Shown here one piece after another: positions 10,194 through 19,474 of a stretch of DNA of 64,000 nucleotides. The stretch is from Favolaschia claudopus (Eukaryota; Basidiomycota; Agaricomycetes; Agaricales; Mycenaceae). Below the pieces are notes generated by a model. It saw nothing but the letters and a program-made list of their open reading frames with translations, did no database searches and was not told where the DNA came from. Both the position numbers and the translations under genes were made by a program. How positions within the stretch are numbered: the first letter of the stretch is position 1; every line of letters starts with the position of its first letter. The stretch is from the NCBI GenBank assembly GCA_037176885.1, contig JAWWNJ010000027.1:1-64000 (forward strand), given 5' to 3'.

Positions 10194-10341
10194 ACAACCA
10201 ACAGCTCACCATGAAGCAGCCACAGGCGGGCGAAGACAGGGTGAAGCACCACAGGCTCCACAAGAAACTGAGGGGAATGGACAGCAACAAGGGGAGGGGA
10301 GGGGAGAGGAGGGGGGGGGGAGGGGGAGAGGGGCAGGGGTG

Positions 10342-12489
10342 CTAGGAACGCACAATGACAATAGAGGGGGCAGTGACGGCGACACGGGCAGGGCGGGTAC
10401 CGGACTTGGGGAGGGGCCAGTGGGGATACAGCTTTGCTAGCGTGAGCCACCGGAACCTCGAAAGGGCATCTGCTACGGAATTTTCGTCTGTTGGGATCCA
10501 GACAGGGCGGAAAGTGAAGTCCTTCTGAACAGCAAGGAGAGCGAACTGGCGGAAAAGCACTTGGGTAGGAGGATGATCAATAGAGCCAGACTGCAGACAG
10601 GTAGAGATGGCCTCGTTATCAATACGAAAGATAACCTCCAACCCAGCCCAACAGTGACCCCAGACCTCCGCTGCCCGTAGCACAGCACGCATCTCCTTCC
10701 AATGGATTGGATGGCGTTCATACTTCACCGGAACAGGTTCAGTGAAGAAAAGGTCACCACCTCCCCAGTAACCGCCCAAACCCAGCTTACCACTAGCATC
10801 CGTGAAGATCTCGATGGTGGGACGCGGGGGTCCAATGGCGAAAATGCCATTGAAAGACGGGAGGAAGGTGTTCCACCACGCAATATCGAGTCGAGCAGAG
10901 GAAGGGAGACGGCGGCGCTGGTGACGGGGGAGAAGTGAAAGGCGGCGCATGAAGTCCCGGATACGGCGGGTGAAGAATCGTCCAACGGGAATCACTGACT
11001 GAGCAAAGACGAGATGGCCACAGAGTTTCTCTAGGTCATGGTAGCTGGCAGTCCGACGAGACAGGCACCCATCCAGAAAGACAAGGAGGCGAGCAAGCTT
11101 ATCTTTGGGCAGACGAGCCTGCATAGCAATGGTGTCCAGCTCAATGCCAAGGAACTCAAGGCAGTGGGTCGGACCCTCCTCCTTGTCGCTGGAGATTGAG
11201 AAGCCTAGCTCCTCCGCAACTGCCCGGAAGACAGCACGACCATGACGAGCATACTCCACACCCCTGGAAGCGGGGGTGACATTGAGCCAATCATCTAGGT
11301 AGTGCTGAATAAGTGCCATGACCTCATCCCGAGAGAGGAGGACCCAGTGATGGGCCTCCGCAAAGTAATTGTAGATGCGGGGTCCCGTACGAACCCCAAA
11401 GGGCAGGAAGATGTCGAGGAATAGACGCTTTAACCACTCAAAGCCCATCAGGTGTATATGATCAGGGTGAATGGGAATATGCCTAAAGGCCGCCTCAAGG
11501 TCTGCCTTGTAGAGGAAAGACCGTTCGCCAGCCTGCCGGATGCGCTCAATCGCCCCCATGACAGCCTCATACACCAGATGGCCAAACTCCGCTGGGATAG
11601 CGTCGTTGACGGATGAGCCAGGAGGGTACGAGAGATGATGGATACGACGACGCTTCTCACTATATTTCTTGGGCACGGAGCCCAGCGGGGACAGGACAGG
11701 CTTCACAGCAGAGTCTGTGATATCGACAATACGCCCCAGAGAAATCTCGTGAGCAATGTCTTTATCTACTGTCTCGGGAAATGCAAGTGCAGAAGGAAGA
11801 GGGGCAGGGGCAGAGGAGGAGGGAGGAGGCATACGTGCAGGATCTACGCCTAGAAGGACACCATGGCGGATGGCAGAGACGAGGGTCTCAGCGAACACCC
11901 GATCTGGGTAATCAATGAGGGCGTGCGCCCAAGCCTCGGGGCGCAGCTTTGAGGGCGGCATTGGCTTTGAATGAGGAGTCGTGAGCGGAAAGAGGAGGTC
12001 TGTATTAGGGCGTGCTGGAGGAAGCAGTGGTGGTGGTGGCACCTCAAAAGTGGGAGCATGGTCAGATTCCACAATTTTGGCAGATGATGGGGGAGACAAG
12101 ACTTCCCTGCTCGATTCCGAGCGAGGAGAGCCAGAAGCATCTCCCCCTCGCTCACCCGGCTTCACTAACACGCCAGCAGGGGGATTTTCCTGAGGCGGAA
12201 TAGGCCGAGCCACATCTGGGGGCGTTGACATACGACGAGGGCATGAAGGTGCGATATGGGCACGCTCTCCACAATGAGAGCAGACATGGCGACGAGGACA
12301 TCGACGTCGACCATCCCAGCAACCCCCAACACGGTTGTGGCCCCAACAGATCTGTGTACGCACTGGAGCCCCAGCAATCATCAAGATTCTACCATCGTTT
12401 GGAGGAGTCCATGGTCCCCGGTCGGGGGTCCCCCAGCGCAAGAAACCATCAACATTGATAAGTCTGGGGAGGGGCCGAAGAGAAGGCAT
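10342..12489 (-). CDS. DIRS-type polyprotein: Cys-rich knuckle, reverse transcriptase, RNase H
   Basis: A 715-residue frame. Around residues 48-83 lies a Cys/His cluster ending CSHCGERAHIAPSC, a possible nucleic-acid-binding, Gag-like part. The reverse transcriptase has YKADLEAAFRHIPIHP (motif A) and HYLDDWL (motif C, near residue 397). RNase H follows with FTDASGKLGLGG (near 564), WKEMRAV, RIDNEAI (near 622) and DENSVADALSR. RT directly followed by RNase H with this YLDD context is typical of DIRS-like elements. All catalytic acids that I can check are present and there is no stop. A tyrosine recombinase, which autonomous DIRS elements encode after RNase H, is missing. Only about 0.15 kb lies between this frame and A2. 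Confidence 0.87.
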   Translation of the reverse strand: MPSLRPLPRLINVDGFLRWGTPDRGPWTPPNDGRILMIAGAPVRTQICWGHNRVGGCWDGRRRCPRRHVCSHCGERAHIAPSCPRRMSTPPDVARPIPPQENPPAGVLVKPGERGGDASGSPRSESSREVLSPPSSAKIVESDHAPTFEVPPPPLLPPARPNTDLLFPLTTPHSKPMPPSKLRPEAWAHALIDYPDRVFAETLVSAIRHGVLLGVDPARMPPPSSSAPAPLPSALAFPETVDKDIAHEISLGRIVDITDSAVKPVLSPLGSVPKKYSEKRRRIHHLSYPPGSSVNDAIPAEFGHLVYEAVMGAIERIRQAGERSFLYKADLEAAFRHIPIHPDHIHLMGFEWLKRLFLDIFLPFGVRTGPRIYNYFAEAHHWVLLSRDEVMALIQHYLDDWLNVTPASRGVEYARHGRAVFRAVAEELGFSISSDKEEGPTHCLEFLGIELDTIAMQARLPKDKLARLLVFLDGCLSRRTASYHDLEKLCGHLVFAQSVIPVGRFFTRRIRDFMRRLSLLPRHQRRRLPSSARLDIAWWNTFLPSFNGIFAIGPPRPTIEIFTDASGKLGLGGYWGGGDLFFTEPVPVKYERHPIHWKEMRAVLRAAEVWGHCWAGLEVIFRIDNEAISTCLQSGSIDHPPTQVLFRQFALLAVQKDFTFRPVWIPTDENSVADALSRFRWLTLAKLYPHWPLPKSGTRPARVAVTAPSIVIVRS

Positions 12490-12562
12490 CGAGGTCGACC
12501 AGCCGAAGGTGGGGGAGAAGACGAGAGAGCGGCGTGAGCACCCAGAAGAAAGGCGGAGAAAA

Positions 12563-12781
12563 CACGAGAAAAGAGGGATGACGGCGACGGGGGGAGAAGA
12601 CTAGTAGCAGGGGACGAGACTCAGGGTCATGGAGGGGGACTGGACAAGGGAAAGTCTCAAAGAGACGGAGTCGCCGCGCCAAAAGCGCGATGTGCGGAGG
12701 TGGGCGAGACGAAGAGAATGAGGAGACATGTGACTGATGAGATCACCTTTTGCCAATCCCCTTGGTCTGCCAGACCATCCA
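12563..12781. repeat. Split direct repeat B2
   Basis: The right terminus of the DIRS-like element, ending ACCATCCA. It is identical in length to B1. Confidence 0.85.
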
Positions 12782-13045
12782 AGACTGTGTCGCATAGGCA
12801 TGTAGTAACACGAGTTTGTCGTTGGTGAGGACCATGGCTCTTTTGACTTCATGCGCTGTCTGCACAGTATCCTTGGCAGGCAGCTCAGGTTGAGAGAGGT
12901 TGTCACAGTGCGGCAGAAAGTGCACGAGGTCGGTGGTCCCCGACTCGGTCCCCCTGTTCAGAGCGTCTGCCGTGCTATAGCCAGAGAAAGGCAGCTCGAG
13001 CGCACGCAGAACGGGAGCAACAGCTTCGGAAGCGGGCCTATAGAG

Positions 13046-14729
13046 GGCCCACAGTAAGTAAGGATAGAGCAGTTCCTCCGAATTGATCGTTGCAAATACG
13101 CCTGGGGGTGAGATTGTCCACTGCCACGTAGATATTGCGTCTTTGCATACCAGCGTCTCGAGGCACCTATCCCCTCCTCATTCCTGCCACCGTCGCCCTC
13201 GCTATTCTTGCCACCTTCAAACACACGCGTGTTGCACAACCCGTCTAGGAGCCTTTGTTTTGCGCCTACGCGCATTCCGTGACACTAGACGCGTTTCTAG
13301 CACGCGGATATCCTGATCATCGACACCGATCTCTGCATTTTTGGCAGTCGCCGTTCCTCTGTGTATCTCAAGTCAACACCACCATAATTCCCGGTGCCTC
13401 TCATGATGAGGCTCAGGCTGGTGCCCCCGTGTTATCAGTCAGTCCGCTATCTCTTGAATTGCTCATCCATATCTCAAACCGGCTGCAGGGCGATATTGTT
13501 TGGACCAATTGCGATTCTTCAGCCCTCCTCATGCCCTATCTGCGCATTTCCAACATGGTCGGGGGCGTTGACCAGGAGCGGAACAACCCTGTCTTGGACG
13601 TTATGGTCTTCCAAGATGTCCCAGCTAGCATTGCGCAATATACACGCGAAAACCCCCGCCGTTCCCCCCGTCTAAACAAACGTAGCCACCAGCAGATGGG
13701 AGACACCTCGCCCTCTATGGCAGCATTTGTTGAAGTATTTATTTCTCTTCCATTTACCGTACATACCTTACATTCTCCAACTCGCAATCCGTTCCGTTAC
13801 GCGTCACACATTCCTTATGTACTCGTCATCACAGAAAGTAACCGGAAATTGTGCTATTTTGACGCGGTCACGTGTTTTTCTCACGGAACTTGTATCCTAT
13901 ATTGTAGTTTGGTATGTTCCATTTACCCCGTATGAGTTTGAAGAAGATTGCCGTTGTATACGTTGACCAGGAGTCTGCACAAATTCGAGAGTGCCTCGGT
14001 TTGCAATAGTTTGACTGTGAATAATGCAGAGAATATAACCAAATCCCTGTTTGAGACGCATGTAGGGTGATTGTGGTGTGATATGGTAGTTGTTCAGACT
14101 TAGGGGTACCCTGAGCAGCCTTTTGTATGACCTTCAACCTGTAATATTGGCAAGAAAAGGTGCATGCAAAGATCTTAGCCAGAATTGTTGAAATTGTGGT
14201 TTTGGTTCGAATGAAACTGTTGGAAGGTACACGAATGACGCATAATACTAGTTCACTGTCTTATCTTGTAGTTACAGACAGTTTGGAAGCAACTGCCCTT
14301 CAAAACATGACTTTCAGCTGTGAAAATGTTGCAGCACGCAAATCTGTTTATGTTTGTTGTGTGCCCTCGGACAAAACTTGCCTAGACTTTGCATTTGCAC
14401 TTATCTTTCCGGTCCAATTCTTGTGCTGTGGAATCATTTTATACATATCTACTACCCAAGAGTATCAAACTCATAACTATGTGCCAAAATCATTGTCCAA
14501 TGCTGCGCTTTTGTCGAATTGCGCAAAATCACAAGTGTCAAAGTTATTCTTAGTCTACGAGCTGTACTGAATCTTCCTGGCTGAGATGACCAGTGCATGA
14601 GATGTCAGTAGATGCCAAACATTATGTTCATAAAAAATTCACCACAAAAAACTACAAATTTGGCCCAAACCGATCAAATTTCCGGTTACTTTCTGTGATG
14701 ACGAGTAGCTTTGTGTCACCGTCACATTC
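13046..14729. other. Region without recognised gene
   Basis: An open frame near 13400-13710 (+) reads PLSLELLIHISNRLQGDIVW and later RENPRRSPRLNKRSHQQMGD. It could be an exon of an unknown gene, but I recognise no domain. 13940-14729 is AT-rich and shows nothing. Confidence 0.25.
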
Positions 14730-14891
14730 CTCAGTCGTTTCCTCCACGACTGAGGTATGTGCACTCGTATCTACTGTCCTTACAGCTTACTGATTCTCCT
14801 GGTAGTTTATACTTACTGTATTCTATCAGGTATATAATACACGAGTCGTTTCCTCCACGACTGAGTTTATACTTACTGTATTCTATCAGGT
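14730..14891. repeat. Duplicated hairpin repeat
   Basis: The hairpin CTCAGTCGT...ACGACTGAG occurs twice (14731-14757 and, with a shorter left arm, 14841-14864). Each copy is followed, at different distances, by the same 25-bp block starting TTTATACTTACTG. Confidence 0.6.
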
Positions 14892-15042
14892 TATGAGCCA
14901 CCGCGCCTCTGCTTAATCTCAGCCAGTACCGGACCGCTACTTGTCGAAAACTCGATGACTCTCTTTATTATCTCATTCCCCACATCTACCCTGCTTCCCG
15001 CCACATTTTACACCAAACTTGTCGACTTCTCGCTGACACGTC

Positions 15043-15681
15043 ATGCCCGATCCGGACACCAAAACTTCGACGGCTTCTTCCTGGGATTTACCCCACGGCG
15101 CTGGGACTTTCTTTCCGCGCGGGGAGGACCGCCTCAAGGACGAAACCGGGTACTTCCCGTGGTCCAAACGGATGAAGTCAGCGTACGAGACAATCGAAAT
15201 CTGGGATATTGTTTCCACGGTATCTAAGCCGGGGGACAAGGCGTCTGCGGAGGAGCACAGAATTTGGAAGAAGAAGGACAGGTCCGCACTCCCATATTTG
15301 CTGTCTTCTGTCGACAGCGAGCTCGTCGTCAAAGTCTCAGACTATGACACTGTCCACCAAGCTTGGACCGCTCTCGAGACCGAGTTTGGGCAGACTGGGA
15401 CTGGGGGTATTATGCTCTGGTTCCGTCAGCTCACTCGTCCCCTCCTTGACGATGACACGCTCGCACTCGATCAGCATGTGAAGGACTTCCAGAAAGCGCA
15501 GACTCATCTTACGAAGGCCGGATTCAGTATCCCCGGTCCTATCGTTAGCGCCATCTTCCTCTCCACTCTTCCCTCCGATCCACAATACAGATGGAGGGGG
15601 AGACGAAAAATCCAACAATGTACGCTTCGAGAAATGCTTAATGGCCTCCGTGGCCGACTTCTCCTCTTACTCCCTGCGTGA
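15043..15681 (+). pseudogene. Ty1/copia Gag remnant
   Basis: It reads like the Gag of copia elements: FPWSKRMKSAYETIEIWDIV near the start, AWTALETEFGQTG in the middle and LTKAGFSIPGPIVSAIFLST before LPSDPQYRW. The zinc-knuckle region expected downstream is gone and the frame ends in low-complexity Leu. The following protease frame is in another phase, so at least one frameshift or deletion separates them. No LTR can be assigned upstream. Confidence 0.72.
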
Positions 15682-15721
15682 TGAGAGCATTCCGGCTACA
15701 CCTCCGACGTCATCCTCCCAG

Positions 15722-16427
15722 ACCAACAACTCCGCGTACAGTGCACGTACAGCGGGTGTGTCTACCATCATCGATTCCGGTACATCGACACACATTCACT
15801 CCGTTCGATGCGACTTCGTTTCTTACGCCCAAGCCGTATCCGGAAATATCAGCGGGTTCGGCAATGGTTCGAGGAAAATCGAGGGTCGCGGTGAAGCACA
15901 GCTACTAGCGTCCCATCCTAAGGGTGGTAACGTCCGACTCAGGTTGAAAGATACCTGTTATGTCCCTGACTCTCAGCCGACGCTTATATCAGTGTCGCGG
16001 CTTGATCAGGCGGACTGTTACACCGTCTTTGGCGGTGGACGCTGTTTTACCTTTGAGAAGGGTGACAGTGGCAAGCTCATCCGCAACCTCATTTCTTCCG
16101 AGAAGGTTATTCTGACCGCCTCTCTCGGCAGCGATCGCCTCTATCACCTCGATTCCTCCTCGTCGACGGAGAATTTTTTTTCCACCTCGTCTCGACCTCC
16201 GACCTCAAAGCTTGAGGAGCTGCATCAGCGTCTAGGGCATCTAGGCTACCCTGTGCTGCGCGCTCTCGTTCGGAAGGGTCGGTCACATTTCAGGTGTGAA
16301 ACTATCTACGGCGGAACTCAATGCTAAGCCGCCGGTATATCAATCTTACATAGAGGGCAAGATGACTCGTGCCTCTTTTCCTCCTTCGGAAGAGGAAAAT
16401 GCCGAACATATTCTCGATCACGTTCAT
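15722..16427 (+). pseudogene. Ty1/copia protease and Gag-pre-integrase remnant
   Basis: The protease is marked by STIIDSGTSTHIHS and later LKDTCYVPDSQPTLISVSRL. The pre-integrase domain follows with ELHQRLGHLGYPVLRALVRKG. Around 16290 the frame shifts, and the other phase continues with SYIEGKMTRASFPPSEEE and HILDHVH, typical of the step into integrase. It then stops at the MITE inserted at 16428. Integrase, reverse transcriptase and RNase H are missing, so this is a dead 5' fragment. Confidence 0.75.
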
Positions 16428-16880
16428 TAGAGAGTTTGCGGTGAGCCGCCAGAAGCCACCTGGCGGCTCTAACGGCATGCGGATTGGAGCGGCTACGTCA
16501 TGTGGCGGCTCGTTCAGCGGCTCGTCGCGCGCGATCCTTAGCGGTTGGGTAGTGGTTGTGTACCTTGCATACTTGACTATACCTTCAGCCAATGAGAGTT
16601 CGTGTCCAAACGTGCATAATTGTTTTGAATTGAAGCAATTTCCAGCGTCAACCGAAGTCTTCGGCTCGAATGTGCGTTAGCGTCAGATTTTCGGGTCCAA
16701 TTTTCTTCGTGTGTGTATGGCTCAAGATATAGATGACTAAGTACTAAGAATAGACTCGCAAAACCAAATTTGAACCAGTCTTACCAGCCGCTAAACGAGC
16801 CGCCAGACAGCATAGCCGCTCCAATCCGCATGCCATTGGAGCCGCCAGGTGGCTTCTGGCGGCTCACCGCAAACTCTCTA
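16428..16880. mobile_element. MITE family G copy 1 (453 bp, long GC-rich TIRs)
   Basis: Inverted ends of about 100 bp begin GAGAGTTTGCGGTGAGCCGC and contain repeated GGCGGCT motifs. TA flanks both sides. The interior matches copy 2 at 34877-35330 in reverse orientation. No coding capacity. It interrupts the copia remnant. Confidence 0.88.
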
Positions 16881-16984
16881 TTTGTCGACTCTGACGAGGT
16901 TTGTGATGGCGAAGCTATTCTGCGATGTTTCCGTCAGGTATTTCGTTTTTCTCATTCGTGTTCATGCCTCTGAAATGCTTCGTA

Positions 16985-17814
16985 TTTTGTAGGGGAAAAT
17001 CAACGGCAAAGCGCATTTTTTTGGATGCTCCAATTGGTCGAGTGACTCGTCGAATCTGGCTACACCTCATCGCTTCATAGCCATTCCTCGCGAAGTGCGT
17101 GAGTCTATTGTGTTAAAATTATACCGGAACGAGCCATTGGACGAACAAGACGATGATACACATGTTCTGCCCGGCCAATGCAAACAAATCTATCACCCGT
17201 CCCATGCTCCAAATAAAGAACTCTGTCGTATGTCCCAGCCCTATTCTTCTTCGATTCCTTCTCCCTCAAACCACAACATCGCAGCTCGAAACCATTACAG
17301 AAACGGTCTTCATGTCATTGCTGAGCTTCACAAGCGTGAATGCAACGCCCAATTGTCTTTGTTCATCCCGGTCGACCCCGAAGATTTGCGCATTGTTATA
17401 ATCCCTCTGGCGGGTGTGGCTCACTGCCATCCGAATTTCCCTCGTACGAAAATTCCAGTCGCAGTCCAACGCCAATACTCGGGATTGGCAAAAAAGGTTC
17501 CTCTTTCTCGTCGAACAACGCTCGGAGTTGATCAATGTACGTTTCTTTGTTACTGAGTTCTACACTCGCCAACTCACACTTCAAAGCGGCTGATACTTAT
17601 ACTTGGAATTTCAGGTGTTTTGCACGAGTTCTACAAAGATCGAGCTTTGGATATCAACGACAGGTATATTCATGCGGTCAACACCCAAGCCGATGACGGT
17701 CATATCATTGTAACTATCAATCCCTATCTTGCACACCTGGCACTCGAAGCCATGTGGATCATGGTCGATACCACCTCCGATCGAAGGGAGTCACGCCCAG
17801 GACAACCAAATTAA
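16985..17814 (+). pseudogene. N-terminal part of a multi-copy Agaricomycete gene (transposase-like?), internally deleted
   Basis: The open frame contains AHFFGCSNWSSDS and HRFIAIPREVRES, then HCHPNFPRTKIPVAVQRQYS. An intron from 17537 to about 17614 (GTACGT...TTTCAG) joins VDQ to CVLHEFYKDRALDINDRYIH and GHIIVTINPYLAHLALEAMWIMVDTT. I associate this pattern with a repeated Agaricomycete family that has a Cys/His DNA-binding domain followed by a transposase-like core. That is recall, not proof. The core expected after MVDTT is replaced by SDRRESRPGQPN and a stop, so the gene looks internally deleted. Confidence 0.4.
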
Positions 17815-17904
17815 ACCCACCAGCCGTCCGTTGCTGGAAGCAATTTTGCTGTAAGTCTCCTGATCCACGATGTCACTTTCCGGGCTGATCTTTGGTTAGT
17901 GCAA

Positions 17905-18425
17905 AGGATTTGGATGCAGAGACAGCGTACCTGATAGAAGAAATGATCTCCTCGGGAGTTCTGCAAAACTCGAACAACTCGCTCCAGGCACGGTTCAAAA
18001 TGAAGGCTCAACGACAGGCTCGTGCCTTGGATAAAAAGCGGGCAGCCGACTCCGAGCTCGTCACACGCAAAGAATCGAGGAATGTCAAGGATAGGATCAA
18101 AGCTACCGAACAAGAAAACGAGGATTTGCGCCGGCAACTCGCCACACTGACTCAGGCTAGCACCGCACATCCTCCTTCCACTCCAAAGCGGCCTCTGCCT
18201 GTTGCCACTTCGTCGAGACTTTGTAAGGTTCAGTTTCATACATTTTAATCCCAATTCATATTATCAGCAGCCCCGTCCCCATCGAATTCCATCATCATCG
18301 ATGTCGATGCATTATACAACTCCGATGATGAATTTGACTATGCCGCTGCACTCAAGTCCGATGTCCTGAGTCCAATGCTCAAAAAAATCATTCGGGACCA
18401 TCCTATGCCAGGTATTGATGAATAA
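17905..18425 (+). pseudogene. Coiled-coil C-terminal exons of the same decayed gene
   Basis: Two exons (about 17905-18222 and 18271-18425) are joined by a 48-nt intron starting GTAAGG and ending CAG. The first reads AKDLDAETAYLIEEMISSG and then a Lys/Arg/Glu-rich heptad-like stretch ending DRIKATEQENEDLRRQLATL, a likely coiled coil. The second reads NSIIIDVDALYNSDDEFDYA and ends at TAA. Position and style suggest the tail of the gene at 16985-17814 with its middle deleted. Confidence 0.4.
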
Positions 18426-18889
18426 TCCTGATTCCGCCAGTTTTCAACACAGTAGAATACATTACAATGTGGCCTAGAATATAATTTTGCTTCCGAAGTT
18501 CAAGTCAAGTTCGAGTCGAGTTCAAGTGAGCAGTAACTGCAACGGGGGAAAGTTAGCGACAGAAAATGAGAATAATGGAAGTAACCTATGCATTCTGAGA
18601 ATATTGACCCATTTCAACGGACGGTTATCTGAAATGAGTTGAAAACATTCGAACATGGGGTGGATCACCTGACTAAAATGCTGTTGCCAACTTTACGATC
18701 ATACGCTGATGGTAAAGTTGGCAACCGCATATTGTATCTTGCTCAAAAGACACAGGAAGGCCCTCAGAACTTCATATTTCAACCCGTCCTATAGAGCCAG
18801 AATTTTTTTCCAAGGCTCAAATAATTGGAAAATTGTATTTTCCCGCTCAACGACATTTTGAACCTCATATTGGCAAGAGGCTCCAGACG
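18426..18889. other. Non-coding spacer with a 14-bp hairpin
   Basis: No gene is visible. At 18683-18725 lies a perfect inverted repeat GTTGCCAACTTTAC/GTAAAGTTGGCAAC with a 15-nt loop, perhaps a terminator-like or foldback remnant. Confidence 0.5.
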
Positions 18890-19474
18890 TACAGTGCCAA
18901 GCATCACATCACGGTTCCTTTTTTGGCAGGGAACGGCATCAAAAGTTGAACTCGAAACTACATTATGCCGTCATCACCATTCAACTTAAAAACAGTGTAA
19001 AACGTCTCTATGGATGTGTAGCAACTCATCTTGTGCTTTGCAAGGCAATTGAACAAGTTTTTGCATTTTCACCGCCGAAAAAGTGAAACAAACCCTAATG
19101 ATAGCTGATGCCATCATCAAATTCCCATATCGGTTAGGGTTAAGGTCACGTGCGTCCCAGACTTTGCCGCCCCAACGTTCGGCGGATCACCCCAGTGGGT
19201 CAAAGCAGACTCGGCTACACTCGGCTACCACTTTTTCTGGGTTTCTGCATGACTACTGAACACACCTGGCCTCAATCCATCCAAAATTAGAGCCAAAAGC
19301 ATGATTTTATTTTTTCCAGACGCGAAAAAAGTGAAACACGGTGGGAAAAAGTGAGGTCTCGACGCCAAACGCGTTCTTTTGGTCGGTTTCCTTCCTTAGA
19401 AAATCAGAAATAAATCACAAAAATTTATGTTCGGCCGAAAAAGCAGTGTTGGAGAAGTGATGCTTGGCACTGTA
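18890..19474. mobile_element. MITE, pogo-like ends, 585 bp
   Basis: The 16-bp inverted ends CAGTGCCAAGCATCAC are flanked by TA on both sides. A CAGT start with TA duplication fits the pogo/Tc1-mariner group. The interior is non-coding. Confidence 0.75.

Larger units (their letters stand above)
9649..12781 (-). mobile_element. DIRS/Ngaro-like retroelement with split direct repeats, no recombinase
   Basis: Two repeat types are arranged A1 (9649-9770), B1 (9856-10074) joined to A2 (10072-10193), the reverse-transcriptase frame, then B2 (12563-12781). A copies are 122 bp and B copies 219 bp. This split-direct-repeat order is characteristic of Ngaro/PAT-type elements. The trinucleotide CCA is present at the left end, at the B1/A2 joint and at the right end, as expected of a recombination core. 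There is no target duplication beyond it. The element lacks a tyrosine-recombinase frame, so it is probably non-autonomous. Confidence 0.8.
8541..13045 (-). pseudogene. Kinase-like gene broken by a TIR element and a DIRS-like insertion
   Basis: Three pieces on the minus strand belong together. 13045-12782 reads AHEVKRAMVLTNDKLVLLHA and ends at ATQSW. Removing the DIRS-like element (9649-12781) continues it in frame as SFRSSGNFPIGRRLLRQ, then an intron (GTGCGC...CAG) and VLAELELYGLAHIIVTTETY. After a region with unclear frame and the TIR element 8739-9166, 8738-8541 reads AVAKVARKPTASTRLKREYD and DALGMLQGISIPRIFGMF, then a hinge-like WVLIMSHQGMPLGDF. This resembles the N-lobe of fungal kinase-like proteins. 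The C-lobe is absent. The coherent frame across the DIRS-like element shows the gene was interrupted. The family name is inference. Confidence 0.55.
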
